From Taibaiella sp. KBW10 (GTDB taxonomy: Bacteria > Bacteroidota > Bacteroidia > Chitinophagales > Chitinophagaceae), in the NCBI RefSeq assembly GCF_003852495.1, contig NZ_QAJI01000007.1:203283-267282 (forward strand): a stretch of DNA of 64,000 nucleotides. Reading direction: 5' to 3'. The notes under the pieces are model-generated. The model was not told the DNA's origin and made no database searches. It saw only the letters and a program-made list of their open reading frames with translations. Positions 17,231 through 25,306 of this stretch are shown here, piece after piece. Position 1 is the first letter of the stretch; each line of letters begins with the position of its first letter. The position numbers and the translations under genes were made by a program.

Positions 17231-17668
17231 TTATTGATGTTCGTGTGTTGCATGCGCCTCATGATGTTTCAGGTCGGGCACCGGCGCTTTGGGATGCAAT
17301 TGATTTTGGTGTTCTATAAAGAGCTGTGCTAAATCGGGCCTTCTGAAATACTGCACGACGGGAATAACCGTTTCGTAAAATGTGTTATAGAAAAACCGGC
17401 TTCTTTTTTCCGGTACGATCGCTTCGTACGTTTTTTTATATGTGGCCACACATTTAAGGAATAAGGTATCGGCAGGTAGCGCAACCGGATAATCGAGTTT
17501 GTATTTTTGCACCTTATACAGATCTCCGGCGATACAAAATTCATGCAGGAGTATATCTATTGCGACCACTTTACCCACGCTATCTCTTTCTGCCGTATGC
17601 TGCTGTGCAAAACTGTTGATTCCTGCTATACAGCAACACATGAACCACAAGACCCTTAACTTGCTCAT
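17231..17668 (-). CDS. Small exported protein with histidine-rich C-terminus, function unknown
   Basis: The 145-residue product starts with a signal peptide (MSKLRVLWFMCCCIAGINSFAQQ). The mature part is mostly helical in appearance, with HEFCIAGDLYKVQKYKLDY and RSRFFYNTFYETVIPVVQYF, and ends in the histidine-rich tail LKHHEAHATHEHQ, which could bind a metal ion. I recognise no family. It is the first gene of the minus-strand set, 23 bases before the TonB receptor, and its control region holds a TAAAC-N4-GTTTA palindrome. It might be a periplasmic partner of the receptor or of the secreted phosphoesterase, which needs metals; that is speculation. Confidence 0.75.
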   Translation of the reverse strand: MSKLRVLWFMCCCIAGINSFAQQHTAERDSVGKVVAIDILLHEFCIAGDLYKVQKYKLDYPVALPADTLFLKCVATYKKTYEAIVPEKRSRFFYNTFYETVIPVVQYFRRPDLAQLFIEHQNQLHPKAPVPDLKHHEAHATHEHQ

Positions 17669-17699
17669 AAAACAATTTGTTTAAGAAATAATTACAAGG

Positions 17700-17707
17700 C
17701 AAAATTA
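17700..17707 (-). promoter_or_regulatory. Candidate -7 element (TAATTTTG) for the minus-strand arm of the locus
   Basis: The plus strand reads CAAAATTA, so the minus strand fits TAnnTTTG. It lies 31 bases before the start at 17668 and immediately downstream, in transcription direction, of the palindrome at 17709-17722. A repressor on the palindrome would block polymerase. No other promoter of this quality was seen within the set. Confidence 0.5.
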
Positions 17708-17708
17708 A

Positions 17709-17722
17709 TAAACAGTAGTTTA
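17709..17722. promoter_or_regulatory. Candidate XRE-cupin operator 1 (TAAACAGTAGTTTA)
   Basis: A TAAAC-N4-GTTTA inverted repeat lies in the divergent region between the minus-strand set and the regulator gene. It has the same form as the sites at 18418-18431 and 18480-18493. A looser CTTAAC...GTTAAG inverted repeat (17729-17734 and 17751-17756) lies next to it. Confidence 0.6.
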
Positions 17723-17812
17723 CAAATGCTTAACTTATGTTTACCAAATTGTTAAGAAAATGGGCAGAATATTAATTTCAAAAGGGAATTATGCAGAATA
17801 GAAAAGACACAA

Positions 17813-17820
17813 TATCTTTG
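17813..17820 (+). promoter_or_regulatory. Candidate -7 element (TATCTTTG) for the regulator gene
   Basis: It fits TAnnTTTG and lies 19 bases before the ATG at 17840. No clear -33 TTG is seen upstream. Confidence 0.5.
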
Positions 17821-17839
17821 AGGTTTATAAATTCTAAAC

Positions 17840-18409
17840 ATGGAAGGAGCATTTTTACTGGAGGTAAGCCGAAGAATTAAAGAATTTCGGTACGAGAAAA
17901 GATTAACAGTACAACAATTGGCCGACAGATCGGGTGTGAGTAAAGGACTGATCTCTCAAATAGAAAATGGCAGAAGCATCCCTTCCCTTCCCGTATTATT
18001 TGGTATTATTCAATCTTTAGAAATGGCCGTCAGCAGTTTTTTTGACGGGCTCAATTTGCAAACGCCCAACGTAATCGTGCAGCGTAAAAAAGACTATGAA
18101 TCCTTTACCAAAGAGGATGCCAAGGGTTTTTTATACAAACGTATTTTTGTAAAAAGCCTCTCCGCTTCTACCCTTGACTTTGTGATCCTGGAACTGAATA
18201 AGAATGCAAAAAGAGAGGAAGTAACCACCGATGCCTTTGAATATAAATACATCATACAGGGAAAGTGTGAATACCTGATCAATGGTGAGCGCTACGAATT
18301 AGCAGAAGGAGACTCTTTATTCTTTGACGGACGCCTGCCGCATGTACCCAAAAATACCGGAAATGATAAGTGTGTGATGCTGATTGTTTACTTCTTCAAC
18401 CAAAAGTAA
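17840..18409 (+). CDS. XRE family transcriptional regulator with C-terminal cupin domain
   Basis: The 189-residue protein has an N-terminal Cro/C1-type HTH (about 10-65, with LTVQQLADRSGVSKGLISQIENGR) and a C-terminal cupin (about 115-185, with YIIQGKCEYLINGERYELAEG and DGRLPHVPKNTG). XRE-cupin proteins usually sense a small metabolite in the cupin and control adjacent catabolic genes. This one starts the plus-strand arm, divergent from the TonB-receptor arm, and three similar palindromes flank it. It is probably the local regulator for both arms, with the incoming phosphonate or an intermediate as ligand. Family certain; targets and ligand inferred. Confidence 0.92.
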   Translation: MEGAFLLEVSRRIKEFRYEKRLTVQQLADRSGVSKGLISQIENGRSIPSLPVLFGIIQSLEMAVSSFFDGLNLQTPNVIVQRKKDYESFTKEDAKGFLYKRIFVKSLSASTLDFVILELNKNAKREEVTTDAFEYKYIIQGKCEYLINGERYELAEGDSLFFDGRLPHVPKNTGNDKCVMLIVYFFNQK

Positions 18410-18493
18410 ACAAATACTAAACATTAATTTAGCATTAAGATAACATTGGAGCACTACATTTGCGCCTGAATACAAATACTAAACATTAGTTTA
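18410..18493 (+). promoter_or_regulatory. Operator pair and promoter for the transporter-hydrolase genes
   Basis: A 22-base direct repeat with one mismatch occurs at 18410-18431 and 18472-18493, 62 bases apart. Each copy contains the palindrome: TAAACATTAATTTA at 18418-18431 (one arm imperfect) and the perfect TAAACATTAGTTTA at 18480-18493, which ends at the ATG at 18494. A TACATTTG -7 element lies between them at 18455-18462. One operator thus covers the -33 region and the other covers the start site and start codon, a typical repression arrangement. Confidence 0.65.
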
Positions 18494-19807
18494 ATGAAAG
18501 TAAGGCAAAAATTAGCGCAAGAGGCTAATTCCGTGTGGTTTATATGTTTTGCGACTATAGCATCTTTTCTGACCTATACCGCTATGTATGCGGTACGAAA
18601 AGCATTTGCCGCCGGCACTTATGGCGGACAGACCTTTTGGGGTATCGATTTTAAGATATGGCTGGTTACGGCACAAACCATTGGGTATACCCTTTCCAAA
18701 TGGATCGGCATTAAGATTGTCGCGGAAAATACTCCTAAACAAAGACCCCGCCTCATCATAGGGCTTATCCTGATCTCCGTGCTCAGCCTGGGCTTATTTG
18801 CAATCGTATCCAGTCCTTATAATATTGCAGCCCTCTTCCTGAATGGCCTACCCATTGGCATGATCTTCGGACTCATTTTCAATTACCTGGAAGGCAGGCG
18901 CAGTACAGAAATCCTTGTGGTCGGCCTCACCATAACCCAAATCTTTTCTTCCGGCTTCGTCAAAAGTATGGGCCAGTATTTTATCCATAACCTTGGGGTT
19001 AATGATATATGGATGCCCTTTATTATCGGGCTTTGTTTCTTACCGGTATTATTGTTTTCAGTGTGGATGCTGGAGCAGTTGCCTCCGCAAACAAAAGAAG
19101 ATATTGCCCTGAAGTCGGCCCGAAGCCCTATGATTAAGGTAGAACGCAAACAATTTATCCGCCATTTCATCGGAGGCCTCACGATTTTTATGATCAGTTA
19201 TATACTGATGACCAGCTACCGGGATTTCAGGGACAATTTCGCACCGGAGATCTGGCAGGGACTGGGGTTTGAAGGGCATTCTTCTATTTTCACGCTGAGT
19301 GAAATTCCGGTATCGATTATCATTCTTTTCCTGATGATTTTCCTGCAAAAAATACAAAACAATTTAAAAGCTTTTCTTTTTATCCATGCCATCAGCATTA
19401 CCGGTGCCCTGATATTGCTTATCAGTACCCTTTGTTACGGATTCGGATACCTTAGCCCGCAACTGTGGATTTGTGCGACCGGTATTGGTCTGTATATTGC
19501 TTATGTACCGGCAAATACGATCTTCTTTGAACGCATGCTGGCGGTATTCAAACATGCAGGCAATGCAGGTTTTATCGTAATCATGGCCGATTTCTATGGC
19601 TATTGCGGGAGTATAAGCGTCCTGTTTTATAAAAACTTCGGCAGCCAAAAAATGAGCTATGTCGATTTCTTCTTTAATGCCTCCCTGGTGGTCGCCGGCC
19701 TGTTGCTGCTGGCACAAGTCAGCTCGGTCTTCTACTTCCTTCGGAAGGTAAATCCGCGACGCATACCCGCAGAAAAGGAATCTCAAAAGTTAAGTATTAG
19801 TAAATAA
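18494..19807 (+). CDS. DUF5690 family membrane transporter, MFS/OPA-like
   Basis: This 437-residue protein has about 12 membrane helices and a central hydrophilic loop (about 195-215). Its first helix segment TYTAMYAVRKAFAAGTY resembles helix 1 of the organophosphate:phosphate antiporters GlpT and UhpT (YxxYxxRKxF), where the arginine contacts substrate phosphate; here it is Arg35. The family is known as DUF5690 in Bacteroidota and lacks an assigned substrate as far as I know. Located between the XRE-cupin regulator and the phosphonatase-like gene, it is the best candidate for inner-membrane uptake of an organophosphonate, in place of phnCDE. The start codon directly follows an operator copy. 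Confidence 0.85.
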   Translation: MKVRQKLAQEANSVWFICFATIASFLTYTAMYAVRKAFAAGTYGGQTFWGIDFKIWLVTAQTIGYTLSKWIGIKIVAENTPKQRPRLIIGLILISVLSLGLFAIVSSPYNIAALFLNGLPIGMIFGLIFNYLEGRRSTEILVVGLTITQIFSSGFVKSMGQYFIHNLGVNDIWMPFIIGLCFLPVLLFSVWMLEQLPPQTKEDIALKSARSPMIKVERKQFIRHFIGGLTIFMISYILMTSYRDFRDNFAPEIWQGLGFEGHSSIFTLSEIPVSIIILFLMIFLQKIQNNLKAFLFIHAISITGALILLISTLCYGFGYLSPQLWICATGIGLYIAYVPANTIFFERMLAVFKHAGNAGFIVIMADFYGYCGSISVLFYKNFGSQKMSYVDFFFNASLVVAGLLLLAQVSSVFYFLRKVNPRRIPAEKESQKLSISK

Positions 19808-19813
19808 TTGTTT

Positions 19814-19821
19814 TATATTTG
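19814..19821 (+). promoter_or_regulatory. Candidate -7 element (TATATTTG) ahead of the phosphonatase-like gene
   Basis: It lies 27 bases before the ATG at 19848 and just after the transporter stop. It fits TAnnTTTG, but no good -33 element is seen, so it may only be an auxiliary promoter. Confidence 0.35.
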
Positions 19822-19847
19822 TACACTTTCTTTAAATTAAATAACCA

Positions 19848-20549
19848 ATGCAAACCGAATTAATTAAGCTTGCTGTTTTTGACATGGCCGGCACGACTGT
19901 TTATGATGATGATTTTGTAACCCGGGCTTTATGTGACGCCTTACAGCTGCATGGCTACAGCATATCCCTTTCTGCTGCCAATGAGGTGATGGGTATTGCA
20001 AAACCCGTCGCTATTGAAATGCTGCTGGATCGTTTTTACCCTGACGCAACAACTAAAAACATAGCCCTTATTCACGAGGATTTTTTAAGACTCATGATCG
20101 ATTTTTATAAAAATGCACCCGGTATCTGTGAAATAGAAGGCGCTTCGCAAACCTTCCGTGCCTTACAGGATCAAGGGATAAAAGTAGGTCTGGATACAGG
20201 TTTCAGCCGCGACATTACCGATATTATCATTCAAAGACTGGGCTGGGCATCTTTATTGGATGTGAGTGTATCCAGCGATGAGGTGGCTCAAGGCCGCCCC
20301 TATCCCGATATGATCTTTAAGGCAATGGACCTTACCGGCATTGAAGATGTACGCCAGGTGGCCAAAATCGGGGATACTCCTGTGGACCTTGAAGAAGGCC
20401 ATCGTGCAGGCTGCGCGCTCGTGGTGGGTGTACTGAGTGGTGCTAATGATAAAGAAGCATTGCAAAAACATCCGCATACCCATATCATAGATTCTATAGT
20501 AGATTTTACTACTTTGCTGAAACAAGAGCGTTTGTCTCCGGTTGCATAA
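19848..20549 (+). CDS. Phosphonatase-like HAD hydrolase (PhnX-like, TIGR03351 type)
   Basis: The 233-residue cytoplasmic enzyme belongs to the HAD superfamily and has the features that separate phosphonatases from other members. The nucleophile motif is FDMAGTT (Asp12). A cap lysine, Lys52 in MGIAKPVAIEMLL, matches the Schiff-base lysine of PhnX. TGFSRDI and LGW follow in the core. GRPYPDMI carries arginine (Arg150) where most HADs have lysine, and GDTPVDLEEG holds the metal-binding acids. The subgroup is found with FAD oxidoreductases and not with PhnW, exactly the context here. The expected reaction is C-P bond hydrolysis of phosphonoacetaldehyde or a hydroxylated relative. Length is normal for the family. 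Confidence 0.92.
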   Translation: MQTELIKLAVFDMAGTTVYDDDFVTRALCDALQLHGYSISLSAANEVMGIAKPVAIEMLLDRFYPDATTKNIALIHEDFLRLMIDFYKNAPGICEIEGASQTFRALQDQGIKVGLDTGFSRDITDIIIQRLGWASLLDVSVSSDEVAQGRPYPDMIFKAMDLTGIEDVRQVAKIGDTPVDLEEGHRAGCALVVGVLSGANDKEALQKHPHTHIIDSIVDFTTLLKQERLSPVA

Positions 20550-20572
20550 CATAACAACAGCATTGCCTACCT

Positions 20573-20610
20573 ACAGAAAGGGTTCACCGATACCGGTGAA
20601 CCCTTTCTGT
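20573..20610. terminator. Bidirectional terminator hairpin between convergent genes
   Basis: A perfect 17-bp stem (20573-20589 with 20594-20610) has an ATAC loop. It lies between the phosphonatase-like stop and the DUF423 stop and marks the right end of the phosphonate locus. Confidence 0.75.
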
Positions 20611-20631
20611 TATCACATAAATAATGTGAAA

Positions 20632-21030
20632 TCAGGATTTTGGATTGTGCTGCAAAACGCCCAACAGACTGAACAACCAGCCCAGGACAAAAAATACGCC
20701 TCCGATTGGGGTAATGATCCCTAAACCTTTCAACCCTACAGCGCCATTGTGCTTTAAGGCAACCAAAGCATAAATAGAACCGCAGAATAATACGGTACCG
20801 ATGATAAACATCAGGCTGGCTCTTTGCAACCAGACAGAAGGCATATGGGCAAACATAATCCCTACAGCTAACAAAGCGAAGGCATGGTAAAACTGGTATT
20901 TAACGGCTGTTTCAAAGGTATTGAGCAATTCGGGTGTGAGTTTTTCTTTCAAAGCATGCGCACCGAAGGCGCCTAATATAACGGCCAGCATTCCGAACAG
21001 TGAAGCGGCTACCAAGGCTTGTTTGTACAT
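20632..21030 (-). CDS. DUF423 family membrane protein
   Basis: The 132-residue product has four hydrophobic helices and the family segments GAFGAHALKEKL, TFETAVKYQFYHAFALLAVG and a C-terminal TPIGGVFFVLGWL. It matches the length and layout of YgdD-like proteins, whose role is unknown. It begins 11 bases after the aroK stop, so the two are probably co-transcribed. Confidence 0.88.
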   Translation of the reverse strand: MYKQALVAASLFGMLAVILGAFGAHALKEKLTPELLNTFETAVKYQFYHAFALLAVGIMFAHMPSVWLQRASLMFIIGTVLFCGSIYALVALKHNGAVGLKGLGIITPIGGVFFVLGWLFSLLGVLQHNPKS

Positions 21031-21041
21031 AAAATGAGTAT

Positions 21042-21557
21042 TTAAAATTGGAGTGAACTAAAAAGCTGCGCAAAATTAGCCATTGTTACGGATAATGCAT
21101 CAAAGGAATAGGTAGATTTTTCATAAAAAACCACTCTTTGGGCTAATAAGCTTTCTATAAAAGCCAGCCGATCTTCGGGAGCAATATTTTCAAACATAGG
21201 GCGCCTTATTTTGGACTGCGTGAGCCTGCTGTGTATAAAGGCTGGTGTACCTTCCAGGTAGATGACCACGCCCTGCTGCAGCATGAGGTCCATATTGTCG
21301 AAGAAGCAAGGAGCACCTCCACCCGTAGAGACCACACAAGACTCGTCTTTATGTTGTTGTATAATTTTATGAAGGCATTCTTGCTCTATTTGCCGAAACA
21401 TGTTTTCACTTTTAAGAAAAAGTTCCGGGATGGTTGCGCCGGTTTCGGATTCTATAAACTGATCCAGGTCGATAGCGGTACAGCCATAATGCCGTTTTAA
21501 TTTTTTCATCCAATATGATTTGCCCACTCCGGGCATTCCCACTAAAAAAATTATCAT
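21042..21557 (-). CDS. aroK: Shikimate kinase
   Basis: This 171-residue cytoplasmic kinase phosphorylates shikimate in aromatic amino-acid synthesis. The P-loop GMPGVGKS (7-14), the shikimate-binding DLDQFIE (the aspartate pair region), the STGGGAP loop and the lid region RRPMFEN are all present. Length is typical. Two TAnnTTTG-like elements on the minus strand (complements of 21615-21622 and 21625-21632) could serve as promoters for aroK and DUF423. Confidence 0.92.
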   Translation of the reverse strand: MIIFLVGMPGVGKSYWMKKLKRHYGCTAIDLDQFIESETGATIPELFLKSENMFRQIEQECLHKIIQQHKDESCVVSTGGGAPCFFDNMDLMLQQGVVIYLEGTPAFIHSRLTQSKIRRPMFENIAPEDRLAFIESLLAQRVVFYEKSTYSFDALSVTMANFAQLFSSLQF

Positions 21558-21640
21558 AGACGATCTGGATTACAAGGCTTTTTATTCGTTATTTTGAACC
21601 GATTTTCGATTCTACAAAAGTATTCAAATATAAGGCCATT

Positions 21641-22405
21641 ATGGAATTTTCGGTATGTATTATTAGCAATGTGATTGATCCGACCCTGATCAAGGCTGTA
21701 ACAAGCTATCGTACCCTAAGCAATGATATCCTGATTGGCTTTAACGGATTGAGTGAAAAAGAGATCGACAACTTTCAAACGCAATATCCATTCCTCAAAA
21801 CACATCTGCTGCCCTGGACGGGCTATGGCCCTACTAAAAATGCGTTGGCCGCCCTGGCTTCGCATGACTGGATTCTTTCTATAGACAGTGATGAGATTGC
21901 CTCGACGGAGTTGCAGAGGGCTTTATCGGAGCTCCGGTTCCACACTATGGAAACGGTTTATTGCATCAAACGGGCACATTTCATAGGCCTGGAAGTAATC
22001 CGTTACGGAACATTTGGCAGCGAGATTGAACTAAAAAGGCGTTTATACAATAGGACCAAATCACAATGGGATAAGGAAAAGGTGCACGAAGCGCTGATCA
22101 TGCCCGCCACGGCTACGTTTGAGGTACTGGAAGGCATTTTGTACCATTATACGGCTGAAAGCGTCGCCCAGATTCAGCTTAAAAATGAGCAGTATGCAAG
22201 GCTGAGTGCCGAAAATATGTTTGAGAAGGGCAAAAAGTATTCCATACTAAAACCCTATTTATCCGGATTCAGTTCGTTTATGAAACAATATATTTTCAAA
22301 AAAGGATTTCTAGATGGCAAAATCGGTTATCAACTGGCAAAAGCGAGTGCGCGTTATGCCTGGATGAAATATGATTTTCTCAAAAAATTACAACAAAATA
22401 AATAA
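21641..22405 (+). CDS. Glycosyltransferase family 2 (LPS core type)
   Basis: The 254-residue enzyme begins with a GT-A fold lacking a signal peptide. It has the nucleotide-sugar metal motif in LSIDSDEIAS, and the segment YGTFGSEIELKRRLYNRTKSQWDKEKVHE typical of WaaE/KdtX-like transferases that add glucose to the LPS core. The basic, amphipathic C-terminus probably sits on the inner membrane. It ends nine bases before the convergent GH3-like gene. Acceptor unknown. Confidence 0.85.
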   Translation: MEFSVCIISNVIDPTLIKAVTSYRTLSNDILIGFNGLSEKEIDNFQTQYPFLKTHLLPWTGYGPTKNALAALASHDWILSIDSDEIASTELQRALSELRFHTMETVYCIKRAHFIGLEVIRYGTFGSEIELKRRLYNRTKSQWDKEKVHEALIMPATATFEVLEGILYHYTAESVAQIQLKNEQYARLSAENMFEKGKKYSILKPYLSGFSSFMKQYIFKKGFLDGKIGYQLAKASARYAWMKYDFLKKLQQNK

Positions 22406-22413
22406 AGGAACCA

Positions 22414-23937
22414 CTACTGCTGCTGATTCAAGAAGGTTAGTATTTCCTCCACAAATTTACGTTCATTCGCCAAACGGGGCACTTTATTTTGTCCGCCTAG
22501 TTTGCCTTTTGATTTCAGCCATGCATTAAAACTTCCTTTTGCTACGTCATGTACAATCGGCATTCTTAAGGCAATATCTTTATGGCGTTTGGCTTCATAA
22601 TCGGAATTTACCGATTGCAGGGCCAGGTCCATGGCTTCAACAAAAACAGGTAAGGGAACGGGGAGGTTTTCAAATTCGATGATCCATTCATGTGCACCAT
22701 TCGAATTTCCGGTCATATATACCGGCGCGGCCGTATAATCGTTCACGATGGCACCGGTTTGGGCACAAGCCTGCTCGATCGCATAATCACTGTTATCAAT
22801 AATCACTTCTTCTCCAAAAGCGTTGATGAAGTGCTTGATTCTTCCGGTCACTTTGATACGGAAGGGCTCTAATGAGGTAAATTGTATGGTATCGCCCACA
22901 ATATAACGCCACAAACCACTATTGGTACTAATAATTAAGGCATAATTGGTGTTGAGCGCAACTTCTCTGAGATTTAAGGTATCGGGATGTGCCTTACCAT
23001 ATTCCTCCATCGGCATGAATTCAAAAAAGATACCATGGTTCAGGAACAGTAACATGCCATTTTCATGTTCGGGCGTATCCTGTGCGGCAAAGAATCCTTC
23101 TGAGGCATTGTATGTCTCCAAGTAATGCATGTCCTCATGCGGAATCAATTGTTTGAATTGATTCTGATAAGGTTTGAAGCTGACACCCCCATGAATATAC
23201 AATTCAAGGTTGGGCCATACTTCACGAATATCGGTCTTGCCGGTCTTTTCTAAAATTCTTTTCAGCAATACCAGTGTCCAGGTGGGTACACCCGCGATAT
23301 AGGTAATATTTTCGTCCAGTGTGCTGTCAATAATCGTTTCGATCTTATGCTCCCACTCATCCATCAAGGCCACTTTCAGATCCGGCGAGCGCATCACCTG
23401 CCCGATAAGGGGCATATTTTGCAGCATCACCGCCGATAAATCTCCGTAAAAACAATCGGCATTCATTTGATTGACCTGATGGCTGCCGCCAATGGTCAGG
23501 CATTTTCCGCCAAACAAATCAGTATCGGGATACATGCGTACATACATGCCTAAAAGGTCTTTACCGGAACGGTAATGGGTATCGTCAAGGGTTTCTTTAC
23601 TAACCGGGATAAACTTGCTTTTATCACTTGTGGTACCACTACTTTTGGCAAACCAGCTGATCGGGGTATTCCAGAGTACGTTCTGCTCCCCATCTAATAT
23701 TCTTTGTATATAAGGTTTTACATCATCATATTCCTGCACCGGTACCCTTTCTTTGAACTCTCTGATCGCATTGATGGTATCAAAGCTGTACTGCTTACCA
23801 AAATCGGTAAATTGAGCAGAACCGATCAGGTCATTAAATACTTTCTTCTGGGTATCTATAGGGTTAAGCATAAAATTATCGACTGCGTTCAGACGCATTC
23901 TCATAATTTGCTTAATGGCAGGGCTTAGTATTGGCAT
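22414..23937 (-). CDS. GH3 auxin-responsive-promoter family protein (acyl-adenylate/amide synthetase-like)
   Basis: The 507-residue product matches GH3 proteins, which in plants adenylate acids such as jasmonate or auxin and join them to amino acids. Adenylate-forming motifs are visible: SSGTTSDKSKFIPVS near residue 100, YNASEGFFA, and LWRYIVGDTIQF. A C-terminal domain (about 390-507) follows. Bacterial members are common in Bacteroidota but their substrates are not known to me. It is a single gene between convergent and divergent neighbours, so context gives no clue. Confidence 0.9.
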   Translation of the reverse strand: MPILSPAIKQIMRMRLNAVDNFMLNPIDTQKKVFNDLIGSAQFTDFGKQYSFDTINAIREFKERVPVQEYDDVKPYIQRILDGEQNVLWNTPISWFAKSSGTTSDKSKFIPVSKETLDDTHYRSGKDLLGMYVRMYPDTDLFGGKCLTIGGSHQVNQMNADCFYGDLSAVMLQNMPLIGQVMRSPDLKVALMDEWEHKIETIIDSTLDENITYIAGVPTWTLVLLKRILEKTGKTDIREVWPNLELYIHGGVSFKPYQNQFKQLIPHEDMHYLETYNASEGFFAAQDTPEHENGMLLFLNHGIFFEFMPMEEYGKAHPDTLNLREVALNTNYALIISTNSGLWRYIVGDTIQFTSLEPFRIKVTGRIKHFINAFGEEVIIDNSDYAIEQACAQTGAIVNDYTAAPVYMTGNSNGAHEWIIEFENLPVPLPVFVEAMDLALQSVNSDYEAKRHKDIALRMPIVHDVAKGSFNAWLKSKGKLGGQNKVPRLANERKFVEEILTFLNQQQ

Positions 23938-24188
23938 AATTTGCGCTAAAGGTAATGGGCAAAAGTACTGAAATGATTTCTAATTTTATGGTAATAAAAA
24001 GGAAACATGTGTTACATCATAAATAAAATAATATCAAAGAACTGCGGTCTTCTGTTTTAATATTTGTAAATTCGCACACATTTTCGGTAAATTATTATAA
24101 ATATACACTAAAGTTACGGTATGCTATCGTAATCGAAAACCTATTTATGTTACCGTTTATTCTAAATATTTATTAAGCGTTATTATAA

Positions 24189-25262
24189 ATGATTGAGAAA
24201 TTAGAAGCCTTACATGCGAAGTTTACGGATTTGGGCGTAGCGTTAACCAATCCGGAAATTGTGAGTGACAATAAAAAATTTACTCAGATTTCTAAAGAAT
24301 ATAAAAAGCTGGAACCGCTGATGCAATCCTATTCCAAATACAGAAATTGTTTGGACAGCATTGCTTTTGGCAAAGAGGTACTGGAAAATGAGAGCGATGC
24401 CGATTTAAGAGATATGGCAAAAGAGGAATTGGTTATACAAGAAGCGGAGAAAACTACGTTAGAAGAGGAGATCAGACAATTGTTAATTCCGAAAGACCCT
24501 CAGGATGACAAAAATGCGGTGTTGGAAATACGTGCCGGTACCGGTGGTGATGAAGCCAGTATTTTTGCCGGAGATCTGTTCAGAATGTATATGAGATACT
24601 TCGAAAAGAAGGGCTGGAAAGCGTCTTTAGTTTATGAAGCAGAAGGAACGGTAGGTGGCTATAAAGATATTCAGCTGGAAGTAGTCGGAAATGATGTGTA
24701 TGGTACTTTGAAATTTGAAAGCGGGGTACACCGGGTACAAAGGGTGCCGGCTACAGAGGCCAGCGGACGGGTACACACCTCGGCTGCAACCGTGCAGGTG
24801 ATGCCGGAGGCAGATGAGATCGATTTTGAACTCAGGGATGCTGATGTAAAAATGGAAACGGCACGAAGTGGTGGTTCTGGTGGACAAAACGTAAATAAAG
24901 TTGAGACTAAAGTACTGTTGACGCACATCCCTACCGGAACGGTGGTGGTTTGTCAAACGGAACGGACGCAATTAGGTAACCGGGAAAAAGCGATGACGAT
25001 GTTGCGCACCAAACTCTATGAAGAAGAGGTACGCAAACATGAAGAAGCGATTGCGCAACGACGCAAGAGTATCGTAACCACAGGAGACCGCTCTGCGAAA
25101 ATCCGTACTTATAACTACCCTCAGGGTAGAATTACGGATCACCGCATTAATATGACGAGCTATAACCTTGATGATTTTATGAATGGCAATATTGACGAAA
25201 TGCTAGATGGCTTGCAACTGGCAGAGAATGCAGAGAAAATGAAAGCGGGAGAGAGTATATAA
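24189..25262 (+). CDS. prfA: Peptide chain release factor 1
   Basis: The 357-residue cytoplasmic factor ends translation at UAA and UAG. The hydrolysis motif GGQ lies at 231-233 within [14 protein letters not shown]. The tripeptide PAT (187-189) is the RF1 stop-codon reader, separating it from RF2 (SPF). Its N-terminal helical domain and length fit the family. The 251 bases upstream hold no gene; no prmC lies next to it. Confidence 0.97.
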   Translation: MIEKLEALHAKFTDLGVALTNPEIVSDNKKFTQISKEYKKLEPLMQSYSKYRNCLDSIAFGKEVLENESDADLRDMAKEELVIQEAEKTTLEEEIRQLLIPKDPQDDKNAVLEIRAGTGGDEASIFAGDLFRMYMRYFEKKGWKASLVYEAEGTVGGYKDIQLEVVGNDVYGTLKFESGVHRVQRVPATEASGRVHTSAATVQVMPEADEIDFELRDADVKMETARSGGSGGQNVNKVETKVLLTHIPTGTVVVCQTERTQLGNREKAMTMLRTKLYEEEVRKHEEAIAQRRKSIVTTGDRSAKIRTYNYPQGRITDHRINMTSYNLDDFMNGNIDEMLDGLQLAENAEKMKAGESI

Positions 25263-25306
25263 ATTTAAGCATACACTAAAAAATACATGAATTTTAAATT
25301 TTACAA

